NCBI GenBank assembly: GCA_009746045.1
Contig: RPFO01000667.1
Coordinates: forward strand, 4,987,367-5,051,366
Origin: Mesostigma viride
Taxonomy: Eukaryota; Streptophyta; Mesostigmatophyceae; Mesostigmatales; Mesostigmataceae
Direction: 5' to 3'
DNA length: 64,000 nucleotides
Every line of letters begins with the position of its first letter. Positions within the stretch are counted from its first letter, which is position 1. Under the pieces are notes generated by a model, which worked only from the letters and a program-made list of their open reading frames with translations, was not told the DNA's origin and made no database searches. The position numbers and the translations under genes are program-made. Of the stretch, positions 23,701 to 33,352 are shown in pieces.

Positions 23701-26700
23701 TAGTTCTATCTATGGCAATGGTGACGCTGCAGTTCCACCACTTCGTCGTGTTATGTCGAGTAAGGGTCGCACTGTGGAGTGACCATGTCAAAAGTCTTCC
23801 TTTATCATGCATTATAAATGCGGGAAGTCGCACACAGAAACGACAATGGCAGTCAAACTCTCATCCCGACATATTTCTGGGGTGGTTTCGCAGAGTGACC
23901 CTAACTTACCGATTTCGGCGCTGAAGACCATTTTTCGCGCTCCCGTGCGTTCATAACGTCACGCTGCAAGTCGACCCTTGAATTGTTCTTGTGTGTCAAT
24001 TTTTCGTTCCTCTGTTCGTGACAGGAGGTTGGGAAGAAGAAGCTGGATCGCCTATTCGAAATCTCCAAGGGCGCCAATGCCGAAGATCAGGCGGTAGCGG
24101 ATCGGACGCTTGGGCAGGCGCTTCTGGATGTTTGGAATTACAACAGGCTGTACTTGCACGGCGTCGTGAAGCAGGGCAAAGGGCATTTTATTCCCGATGG
24201 CCATTACACGAACCTGCTGGCGTACATCCTGCCGGCCACCAAACAATCAGTCGGGAGGGAAGGGAGTTTGGAGGGGAGTAAGGAGGATAAGGGGGAGTTG
24301 AGGGAGGAAGAAGGCGAGCGGAAAAAAAACAAGGCCCAACCTTCCCAAATTTCAAATTACAATCGAGTTCTGGCGAACACCTTCCTGCGCCTCACAAAGG
24401 CCAGGCCGGATGATGAGAATGACGTCACACCAGCTTCTGAGGAGACTATGACTCTCAGATGCCGGTTCGCTAACGCCGAGGGCACCAAGAAGGGGCAAAA
24501 GGTGTCCTGGACGTCTGTAAGGAACCTGGCGTCGTTTCCGATGATGGACGCTGTGTGTGAATGCATCATGAGTGGGGAGGTTGGGCCCGAAAAGCTGTCA
24601 AAGTTGGTGGAGTTGGCCAAGGACGTACTTGAGTGCGTTCGCCAATTCATCCTTATTAAGTTTCAGGAAAAGCCCGACTTGGATGGCGAATGTAAGGGGG
24701 GGGCTGATATGGAGTACAAGGCTTCTCGCTTATTTGAAGAGGTGTTCGGCTGTCGACTACTTGGGCGGATGCCAAGGAACAAGGACGTCGTCGATCGATT
24801 CCTTGCATTTTGGGAGAAGGCCGTCATCATCACGCGCAATGTCGCCTACCTCTTAAAGTCCGAAGGTCTTGCCAATCACCTAAGGATTCCGAGAAAGGAT
24901 CTGATGGATAGCAAAATCGATCTAGTGGATCTCCTCGACAAAACCGCTCCGAACTTCAGCATGAAGGGTTCGCACGGCCTTCTGGACAAGGACTTGTATC
25001 TCCACTATCAAAAAAAGATGGAAGGAGGGGAAGGGAAGAAGGAGGCGGTTGTTGAGGCGAAGGAGAAAGTTGCAGGGAAAGGGGGGGAGAAGGTGGAAGA
25101 GAAAAGTGCTGAGCCGATTGAGTATAACTGGCGCAGCATTTCCTGGGATAAGATGACCGTCTGGTATTCTTCTCATAGTCTCCCTAAAGGCGGCCCTGAC
25201 AGGAAGAAGGCATTTGTGAGGAGGGTGGCGGCGGAGGTGGCGGTGGGCGACGGTGAGGGCTTCCCATCCACTTTCGCGAGGCAAGACGATGGCCTGACGC
25301 CACTACCGTGCTGTAGAATCCTGAATTTGGATGGTGAGTTCGGCCGCAAGTGGACGTCCTTCAAGGACTTCTGGTGGGGTGACCATGACCTCTTTATGGT
25401 TCCTCCAAAAAAGACAACTGTCGAACGAGCTTCCGGTTACCACAGGAAGCTTATCGAGCTAGCGACGCAGTTTTTCGGAGTTGCGTCCCATCGTGGTCGT
25501 TTTTGGCGGAAAGAAGTCATTGGATGGCTTCGAAGACTTACTGGTTCGGATGGGGAAGATGCCTGACGTCTCGTGGACGTCATTGGCGAAGAAGAGGAAG
25601 GCTGAGGATGACGCGGAAGGAGATTCGGATGGGGACGAGGGAGGCGAGGGACAGGGAAAGGAAGGAGGGTCGACTCGCAGAGCGACGTCTACGGGGGGAG
25701 AGAAGTCGTCACCGCAGAAGACGTCTAAGGGGGGAGAGAAGTCGTCACCGCAGAAGACGCGGGACAAAGGGAAGGGTGGGCAGCGGCCGTCTGTCCAGCC
25801 GCAGCCGGAGTCACACCCTTCCAAAAAGCTTCGAAAGGCAGTTGTTCAAATCTCGGACGACGAAGATGAAGCTGAGCCTGGCGCTTCTGCCCGGCCTGTC
25901 GCTCCTTCCGCGCCTACGCGCGTTTCAAAGTATCCCAAGAAAGAGCTTCGAAGGCAGCCAGTCGAGTCATCATCATCCTCCTCCTCCGAGGAGGAGGAGG
26001 AGGAGGGGGAGGAGGGGGAGGGGGAGGAGGGGGAGGAGGGGAGGAGGGGGAGGAGGGGGAGGAGGAGGAGGAGGAGGAGGAGGAGGAGGAGGAGGAGGAG
26101 GCGGAGGAGGAGGAGGAGGAGGAGGAGGAGGAGGAGGAGGAGGAGGAGGAGGAGGAGGAGGAGGAGGAGGAGGACGGGGATGACGACGAGGAGGAGGAAG
26201 ATGGAGGGAGGCGAAGGGGTGATGGAAGGGCAAGGGGTGGAGGGGCAGGAGGGTCAACTCGCAGAGCGACGTCTGAGGGGAGGAAGAAGCCTGCCGCGCC
26301 CTCCAAGTCTTCCGGCTCGTCTCGACCCAAGACAGCTGCTACTCGAGCTCCGAAAGGAATAACAAAGGGTGAGGAAATCGCTGTTTTGGTCGTGGCATGT
26401 ATCCTGAATTTTTTTTTTAATTCGTTTGCAATCTATCTACGTTGACTTTAGTCCGTCGTTGATGTGCCGATTGGTTACGCGCAGGTAATGATGTGGTGCG
26501 GGCGAACGCTGCGGTGGGCTTCGGTCCTGCAGCTAAACTTACTGCTCAGTCTGAAGGGGTGGAAGCGAATGCGCAGAGCCAAGAGCCTTATGAGAAGCCT
26601 ACGCTGTGGATGAGACTTATGGACGGGGAACAGAAACACGGAGCACCGGAGTGCTTCTGGATTGATGGGTGGGCCGAGAACACCATGAGAAGGGCCAATG

Positions 26701-27014
26701 CGAGTAGGGAAAAGCAAAAGTATACCAAGTTACAGGAGGTGAAGTTGTACGGGCAGGTAGGTGGATACGATCGGAAATGGAGGGACGTTTGCATGAAGTT
26801 TTTTCCAGAAGAGACAGAGGGCGGAAAGTTGCATCGGGGCAAGTTCTGGATGCCTTTGGACTATGTGAAGAAGGTGGTGACTCTGATGGACGGAAAGAGT
26901 TGGAATGATGTGGCAAAGTGGGCACCTGCGATGTCCATCGATCCAAAGAGGAAGAAGTCCAAAACAGAAGAGCAGAAATTGGAAGCAGAAGCAAGGAGCA
27001 AGAATAAGAAGTGA
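17712..27014 (+). CDS. Very large multi-exon protein of unknown function, ParB-like motif
   Basis: Twelve exons fit: 17712-19184, 19344-19406, 19576-19647, 19798-20877, 20995-21048, 21164-21217, 21342-21478, 21610-22128, 22300-22362, 22532-23692, 24025-26368 and 26485-27014 (stop). Eleven GT-AG introns are phase 0 except two. The first exon follows a polypyrimidine-AG at 17711, so the 5' end is missing. Order of parts: Ser/Pro/Lys-rich region, charged coiled coil, a 360-residue globular exon, acidic linkers, a Lys-rich repeat, a globular exon with YAVVDGNHYFKGLKSF (23415-23465) that recalls the DGHHR motif of ParB/sulfiredoxin-fold proteins, a long exon with a poly-Glu tract, and a basic tail (KRKKSKTEEQK). 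Three single-frame slips occur in homopolymer or GGA runs. Many introns hold the CTGCAG palindrome. The function is unknown and the ParB link is a weak inference. Confidence 0.65.
19275..19746. repeat. Palindromes in three consecutive introns
   Basis: gggtcatttcgcagagtgaccct (19276-19298), agggtcatttcgcagagtgaccct (19507-19530) and agggtcacttcgcagagtgaccct (19723-19746) each lie 45-68 bp before the 3' splice site of introns 1, 2 and 3 of the large gene. All have the same orientation and are almost the same sequence. Confidence 0.85.
21258..21530. repeat. Half-palindromes in introns 6 and 7
   Basis: gggtcgctccgcagaac (21258-21274) and aggtcgcgctgcagagc (21514-21530) keep the left arm and core, but the right arm is lost. 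They are decayed members of the family. Confidence 0.6.
22073..22078 (+). other. Frame slip in a G6 run of the large gene
   Basis: Upstream of this run the exon reads VEMEDDAAGG. Downstream, the frame that matches the duplicated next exon (EKGGKGKKGKKAGEKE) is offset by one base. A seventh G would restore one frame and give a phase-0 exon end, like its neighbours. This is either a real frameshift or a homopolymer sequencing error. Confidence 0.7.
22129..22531 (+). repeat. Duplicated exon-intron pair inside the large gene
   Basis: The end of exon 8 (Lys/Gly-rich, KGGKGKKGKKAGEKEE) plus intron 8 (22129-22299, 171 bp) is repeated as exon 9 (22300-22362) plus intron 9 (22363-22531, 169 bp). Both introns begin gtgcgttttt, carry ggggtagct-(c/t)-gtggagtga (22158-22180 and 22390-22412) and end in a 'tcgtcaatg' stretch before the AG. 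The duplication therefore carried the palindrome with it. Confidence 0.85.
23763..23902. repeat. Two palindromes in intron 10 of the large gene
   Basis: agggtcgcactgtggagtgacc (23763-23784) and ggggtggtttcgcagagtgaccct (23879-23902) lie in the 332-bp intron, the longest one here. A third decayed copy (cacgctgcaagtcgaccc) is near 23960. Confidence 0.75.
25468..25474 (+). other. Frame slip near a T5 run of the large gene
   Basis: Upstream the frame reads HRKLIELATQF. Within a few bases it would end at a stop at 25564-25566, whereas the neighbouring frame reads RPIVVVFGGKKSLDGFEDLL and continues for hundreds of codons. Loss of one T would join them. A compensating slip within the GGA repeat at about 26035-26060 returns the downstream part to the frame carrying GGSTRRATSEGRKKPAAP. 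Confidence 0.65.
25667..26273. repeat. Two exonic palindrome-like copies
   Basis: gggtcgactcgcagagcgac (25667-25686) and gggtcaactcgcagagcgac (26251-26270), each followed by gtct, are translated as GSTRRATS within the large gene's exon 11. They show that the sequence can sit in coding DNA in the open frame. Confidence 0.6.
25975..26175 (+). repeat. (GGA)n microsatellite coding for poly-Glu
   Basis: About 190 bp of GAG/GGG triplets lie inside exon 11. In frame it encodes an acidic run between a Ser cluster and EEDGDDDEEEEDGG. The frame changes within the run. Repeat length is likely unstable and hard to assemble. Confidence 0.8.
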
Positions 27015-27317
27015 CGTTCGAAGACTTTATTTTATGTTGGACGAGTCTTTAGTAAATTCAGTCGACTCCGTCTCAAGTGCGACGAATGTATCCATGATAT
27101 TCTTCAATGAAACAATGCAATTTCACGCTAATGTAAAGTTTTTATGTCACACGAGACTTACAATGAGATAAATACCCACAAATTGTAATATTTACGTGAA
27201 ATTTATACGTTCGCAAGCCAAAATTCAAGATTTTTGCCTCAAAATTGAAGGAAAAGTGTCACACACTTGGCTTGGACCGCGGAACATTCGAAGTGGGCCC
27301 GGCCCACAATCAAACAG
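27015..27317. other. 3' flank of the large gene
   Basis: The stop codon at 27012-27014 is followed by A/T-rich DNA without a gene. No clear polyadenylation motif stands out. Confidence 0.4.
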
Positions 27318-27896
27318 CCAATGATGACGGACAGTTACAAAGCGGAGAAAAAACGCGAGATTGCAAGGATCGAGATGAACCCAGCGACAGAGACGGGGAT
27401 AAGCTACTGGACAAGGGGTGAGGTCCTCCGCCGCCGCCTTCATGACCTCGGCATCCCCCTCACGGATGAAGCCTGGCGCGATTACATGCTGGCTGGCCTG
27501 CCTACACAGTATCGACAGGCACTGGCCGCCCGCCGGCGCGATGGGATGTCCTTGGGGGAGGTGAAGCTCCTGTTTTTGGAGATCGACGACTTCCTGGTCG
27601 ACCGCCGTACTGGTTCCAAGGGGCAAGGGGGTGCCACCAAGCCGCAGGAAGGCACCTCTGGTGTCCAGCCGCCTGGTCAGGTCTATGCGACTGGAGCAGC
27701 CAGCAAGCCCAAGCGCTGTTCTTTCTGCAGGAAGCCCGGTCACACACCCGACGCCTGCTGGCGGAAGCACCCCGAGCTGCGACCCAAGGAGAAGCCAGCT
27801 CAGGCACATATAACACAGGAGGCCAGCGAACTTCCACCCGGTTTCTGTTTTGCCACTGACGCAGGCCCATCCGGGACCCTTGAGACAGTTCTGTGA
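27318..27896 (+). pseudogene. Copia-type Gag fragment with zinc knuckle
   Basis: The open frame (first ATG at 27318) contains the C-terminal half of a copia Gag. A helix LRRRLHDLGIPLTDEAWRDY is followed by MLAGLPTQYRQAL, which is a common pattern in UBN2-type Gag. The CX2CX4HX4C knuckle CSFCRKPGHTPDAC follows, then a Pro-rich tail ending ...GTLETVL and a stop. In the element Gag packages genomic RNA. The N-terminal half and all of pol are absent and no LTR pair brackets it, so this is a truncated remnant. Confidence 0.7.
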
Positions 27897-28083
27897 GCCG
27901 CTGACAGTGATGACATGATATACCCCTATGGCCGGGTTCAACACCTGATTATGTGAAACCAGACGCAGTGCTTTTGTCAGGGGGTGTTTAGGACGGACGC
28001 GTCCAACTGCTCACCTATACTAGGGTATAACAAGTGTTTTTGGTGACAAGCCAGGTAGTTCTCGCCCATGGCCCAAGGGGGTG

Positions 28084-31000
28084 TGTCAAAAGTTGTACCA
28101 GTTCTGTGCCACAGGCTCGCATGTTTATTTCCTATGGCCGATATGGCCGGAATAACTCTAGTGTAGGCTTGGGCCACTTGCTCGTGTTTGTATTATCGTT
28201 TATTCTGCCGTCGGGACAATGACGGAATTATTACGTAGGATGTGCCATGATTTACCTTACCGGCACAATTCTGTGTGAGCTACGCCAATGCCTTGCTTTA
28301 TTTTCAGTGCCGACTTTCCAGTACGGAAGATACTGTGGACTTTTGTACCGTCCGCAGGTCTTACCATATATTTCTGAGTTGTCTGGTATGACGCGCCGCA
28401 TGGACTTTGGCATTTTTGCCAGACGGACCAGTTGTGGCGCCGCGTCACTTCCCTTGTGACAAGTGTAGACAAAAATAAGTTGAGCCTGCGCCGACCTTAG
28501 AGAAAGAAACCTAATATAAGTGGTAGAGTACCTTTTGGCTCCGGCGCCGCGCCTCTGGCGCCACGATTTTCCTTTGGCATGCATGTGCATGACTTTTGTG
28601 CATCCGACAATGTTGTATGCGCCGCCACTAATCTGACGGCTACAATGCGTTGTTGTGGTTTTGCCCCTTTGGGTGGACGTAGCACTTAATTAGAGGAAAA
28701 TGTTGCTCCTTGTTGTTTACCAAGCCAAGTGACCTAAAGGGCTGTCCCCTAGCCATGGTGGACGCCCATAATATTGATGTCATGGAATGTTAAACATTAA
28801 TGCCTAACGTGAGAGACATTCATCAAGCACTAGGCTCAAGGAAAGATCAGGTTTCCTCCAATACCTGGTTATTTTGACATCCATGTACGTAGGCCAGCCA
28901 TGATGACCCCAATGGAGCCTGAATCCTCGTCATTTACTATTCCTTGACATCCATGTACGTAGGCCAGCCATGATGACCCAGCCACACAAAATAACCAGGT
29001 ATTGGAGGAAACCTGATCTTTCCTTGAGCCTTGTGCTTGATGAATGTCTCTCACGTTAGGAATTAACTCGTCGTCTGTCCCAACTCAGTCCTCACAGGAG
29101 GACTGACTTGACAATTTTCAACCGCGTGTAGCGACTAGGTGGGGGGTCCATCCCAAATGTTTTGATGTGGATCGGGGGTGTACTAGATGTCATTTTGTTG
29201 GCAAAAGTACTGCATTTGTGAAAGCTTGACCCGAACACCTGAAAATTACACGGACGTTGGGCACACTTCGCGAATTTGCATTTTTCGGGATTAGAACGAG
29301 TGGGAAAAATTCAATCAAATCCTGGGGCATGAAGAAAAAATATAGGCATGTAAACAATATAGTTCTTGAAACGTGGCAAAAAACTGGGCTCAATTTGGCC
29401 ACTGCAACTGCCTGAAACAATTAAAAAACTCTCAGTCCTCAGGAGAGGAATGGGGCTTTTGCTAACTTTGCTAGCATGTAAGTGCGGTCATACTACACAC
29501 CACCGTGGCCACCAACCATCCCAATCAACTCATTTCCCTTCAAGCATTACAGGAAAACACACTTGCATCATCATACTTCAGGTATATCATACCTTATCAT
29601 GTAGTGAGAGCCTACTATGCATGCATGTAGGGAATGGGCTTGGATACCTACCAACAAAGGGTTATGTTATAAGTGTCAACCACCAATATAATGGGTAGGT
29701 TAAGCATATTTCCATTGTTTCTAACAACAATAGATATGGCTATAACTGTTTTGCCTTGCCATGATGTGGCCAACATAGTTGCTGGCACATGATGGCAGTG
29801 GTTTGTCACCAAGACTTTTCACTCACCCGTAAAAGCTTGAATGCACCCTTGACGCAGCCCGTGGCCACATAATCATGCAGTAAGAACGTAGCAAAAGAAT
29901 AACTAACATCTATGAAGGTGTTTAAACCTGCACAGCTCCTAAAAACCTGCACAACTACACTGGGTTAAGGCAAATGCCTGCTAACATCATCTGAAAAGGG
30001 GGTTTTAGAGAGGGGCAGGCAACGGTCAAGAAAGAGCATCAAGACTTGAAACTGACAACGCCTCGCAAGCTTAAACTCATGTACGAACATCAAGAAACGA
30101 AGAGGCAACGATTATCCGGCTTTACCTGGCACGGCTGGCGTTACCTTGGCCCAGGCGGTGCCCGCAAAAGTGGCACTTTGCGGCACATAGACCATGACGT
30201 GACAGAATGGTCGAAATCATCAAATCTATACTGTCACTCGATTTATTCTAATACCATGCATGTTAAAATGTAGAAAGGAACCTATCAGCCATTGAAATTG
30301 CGCCGGAAAGCAAGCACAGTCATCAATTCCGTCGACCTGCCTTATCGCAGTTTTTTCCAGCAAGAACAGTGCCGACACCTAGCTAGTAAATCGCATCCCC
30401 GCGAGCTGAAAATTGACTTGTATCATCTCTAGGATATATAAAATCTATTTCCTGAGTTTGGCCAGCTATATCGTCGGAAAACGTAAACTGCATGCATGGG
30501 CGCGAGCCGCCATGGCTAGGTCGTGCATTTCCGGAACTCGCGTTTCACGTGGAAAAGTACCCTTACCACCTGTACTTTGACCGTACATTTGGCCGCTCAT
30601 ACCAAATCCAAAAAAATCCCAAAAATATGTCCAAGAAAGATCTTTTCACGTAGTATTTGAATAAATTTTGAGAGAATTTTTTTGTCAAACATTCTGACCG
30701 GGGCGAATTTTCTACGAAACCCAAAAACTCGGTCCTCTAGAGAAAACTGAGTTCAACTCAGTCCTCCGTAGAGGACCAGGGACAGACGACGAGTTAATGT
30801 TTAACATTCCATTCGTTGATTAGACATCAATATTATGGGCGTCCACCATGGCTAGGGGACAGCCCTTTAGGTCACTTGGCTTGGTAAACAACAAGGAGCA
30901 ACATTTTCCTCTAATTAAGTGCTACGTCCACCCAAAGGGGCAAAACCACAACAACGCATTGTAGCCGTCAGATTAGTGGCGGCGCATACAACATTGTCGG

Positions 31001-31520
31001 ATGCACAAAAGTCATGCACATGCATGCCAAAGGAAAATCGTGGCGCCAGAGGCGCGGCGCCGGAGCCAAAAGGTACTCTACCACTTATATTAGGTTTCTT
31101 TCTCTAAGGTCGGCGCAGGCTCAACTTATTTTTGTCTACACTTGTCACAAGGGAAGTAACGCGGCGCCACAACTGGTCCGTCTGGCAAAAATGCCAAAGT
31201 CCATGCGGCGCGTCATACCAGACAACTCAGAAATATATGGTAAGACCTGCGGACGGTACAAAAGTCCACAGTATCTTCCGTACTGGAAAGTCGGCACTGA
31301 AAATAAAGCAAGGCACTGGCGTAGCTCACACAGAATTGTGCCGGTAAGGTAAATCATGGCACATCCTACGTAATAATTCCGTCAATGTCCCGACGGCAGA
31401 ATAAACGATAATACAAACACGAGCAAGTGGCCCAAGCCTACACTAGAGTTATTCCGGCCATATCGGCCATAGGAAATAAACATGCGAGCCTGTGGCACAG
31501 AACTGGTACAACTTCTGACA
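28084..31520. mobile_element. 3.4-kb element with long inverted arms (foldback-like)
   Basis: 28084-29110 (minus the MITE at 28801-29062) is the reverse complement of about 30745-31520 over some 760 bp. Only scattered mismatches were seen, for example tgtcaaaag versus tgtcagaag at the outer end. Open frames in the arms mirror each other and are not genes. The spacer, about 29111-30744, has no recognisable transposase. No convincing TSD was found. This fits a non-autonomous foldback element, or an inverted duplication. Confidence 0.8.
28801..29062. mobile_element. 262-bp MITE flanked by TTAA
   Basis: Inverted ends of about 70 bp (cctaacgtgagagacattca ... tgaatgtctctcacgttagg) enclose a short spacer with a 36-bp internal direct repeat (ttgacatccatgtacgtagg...). 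TTAA lies on both sides (28797-28800 and 29063-29066). The right arm of the enclosing element keeps the empty site (aaacattaactcg), which proves an insertion. TTAA targets are typical of piggyBac-type transposons. Confidence 0.85.
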
Positions 31521-32277
31521 GTTTGCCAAGAAACAAACTCAAGGTTGTGAGCCTCTAACCACAATGAAGCCTCTGCTAAGAAAGGCCGCGTCAATATTCA
31601 CACAAAACTGAGTGCTGTTAGCAATCTCCTTCCAAGAAACCACTCAGCAAATCCCTGACAACTTGACGATATGCCACGGTCACGCTTTGACACGTCCCAG
31701 CCATGCAACGTACATAAAAACCACTGAAAGGTGCCAGGAATCTGGCGATGCGCAGCACGGAATGGCATTATACCTGGCGCTAACTGCACGGAAAGAAGCC
31801 GAAAACTTGCGTTGATAACCCATAAAGGAAGCGAAACATTCATAGGGTCACGTTGATCACACGATCGTACCATTACCGGAATTGCCCTTCGCCCAGCGGC
31901 GCAAGAAAGAACAACCTTCCATGGAATAATAAGACGCGCATCCCGCGAGCCTGGAGAGTGTCTTACCGATCATGACGGAAATTTTGCCGAAACCCAGCAA
32001 ATTTTTTAAAGCTTTGCCAATAACAATTTAAACGCATCCTTGACGCTAGGTAAAGCCCATAAAACCTGACAATCACCGCCGCCAGCGTGCATTCTAATTT
32101 ATTCCTCTCGACGAAAACATCAGATTGGACCCCCGTGGCGATGGTCATCAATAAAATCATCGACACTGCAAAAAACGCGAACTCCCCTACGAAGTAGTAT
32201 CATTTACTCATCGTCTTTAAGATTCGCTCAGTTTCTCTGCATTCCGCGAGCTATCTTTTTCTACTCTGCCTGAAAGC
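31521..32277. other. No supported feature
   Basis: Short frames only. The sequence next to the inverted-arm element shows no mobile-element end that I can define. Confidence 0.4.
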
Positions 32278-32575
32278 ACGTCGCCATGGCCAGCTCCGGT
32301 AGGGGTGCGCGCCCCGTGCACCACTTTTTCACGGTACGGACGGGTACCGCGAATTTTTCGGCGCCAAAATATTCGCGCCGGGACCGTCCCCTTAAGATTC
32401 GAGTATAATTTTTGCATTTCGATCGCCCTATATTGGTAGTTTTTCCTAAACGCAGTCGCCACATCGCCAGTTCCACAAGGGGTGTGTAAGTGCACCTTGC
32501 TCTCACTTACGGACGGTATCTCTGACAATGCCGCAAATTTTCCGCGCCAAAAATTTCGGTGGTGTCCAGTCCATT
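32278..32575. repeat. Dispersed repeat R1, tandem pair
   Basis: Two diverged copies (about 32278-32390 and 32445-32575) follow each other: cgccatggccagctccgg... and cgccacatcgccagttccac.... Both end in a gcgccaaaa-like run. They match 70-195. An ATTAATTAATTAA run follows the second copy, as seen at LINE tails. Confidence 0.5.
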
Positions 32576-33067
32576 AATTAATTAACCATGGCAACTGCGT
32601 GACTGACCCCTTTTCCCCCCCAGGCTGCCCCCCCCCCTAACGTACCAGCCTACTAAGAGTTCACCCCAGTCTGCGAGTGGATGTGCATGAGACACGGGAA
32701 GGCCTGGGCGGGTCGCGAGTGAAATTGGCAGCTAATATAGGGCCTCTCCCGGCTCCCTCGCGGGTCGGAGGTGCATGGATAACCTTATCCCTCCTCATTT
32801 GCCCCTTCCCTCATTTATCCCGCCTCTCCAGGCCTGGCCACGCGGCGCCCGGGGGCGGTGTAGATTACAGATGTTCTGTTTGGACCGGGGGGTCTACTGT
32901 AGTCGAAGTCCAGGGGGGCTGGGGGGCTGGGGGAGTGCAGAGGCTCTGGGGGGGTTAAGGTTTGATTAATGTCGGCGTGCGGGCGCGTGACATGTGGATG
33001 CCCGTCATTGGCGTGGCTGTACGCATGCATGTGTCATTTATTATCTGCTTGCCTTGCTCTGCCTCAG

Positions 33068-33352
33068 CTGCACGAGGGCGACAGGCTAGCCGCCGTGCTG
33101 GTGGTGGGCATGGATGCCTGGCGTCAAGTCGAGAACAGTGACATCGTGGTGGACTACAGTGGCTTCACAACAAGCGATGGCGAGGAGGAGGGAGAGGGAG
33201 AGGGAGAGGGTCGAGAGGGAGGGGGAGACGGGGAGCAGCATGTGATGCTGGGCTGTCGGTCGGGCTTCATCAATCGCATTCGCATGAATGACGTCAGCAT
33301 CATGGCACATGACGAGATGTGCGTGAACATTTGCCATTCGAACGCAACTTGA
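33068..33352 (+). CDS. Possible terminal exon, unknown protein
   Basis: A polypyrimidine tract and AG (ttgccttgctctgcctcag, ending at 33067) precede an open frame, LHEGDRLAAVLVVGMDAWRQ. The frame continues through an acidic Glu/Gly stretch to a second globular part (LGCRSGFINRIRMNDVSIM) and a stop. No upstream exon could be joined with confidence. The protein is not recognised. The mix of hydrophobic and charged residues looks protein-like, but it may be chance. Confidence 0.35.
   Translation: MHEGDRLAAVLVVGMDAWRQVENSDIVVDYSGFTTSDGEEEGEGEGEGREGGGDGEQHVMLGCRSGFINRIRMNDVSIMAHDEMCVNICHSNAT

Noticed and set aside
25973-26330. Poly-Pro and poly-Ser frames opposite the GGA repeat
   Set aside because: Antisense to the poly-Glu exon.
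28252-31352. Paired 112-codon proteins (MHMHAKGKSWRQRR)
   Set aside because: Mirror images from the two inverted arms, with no sign of coding selection.
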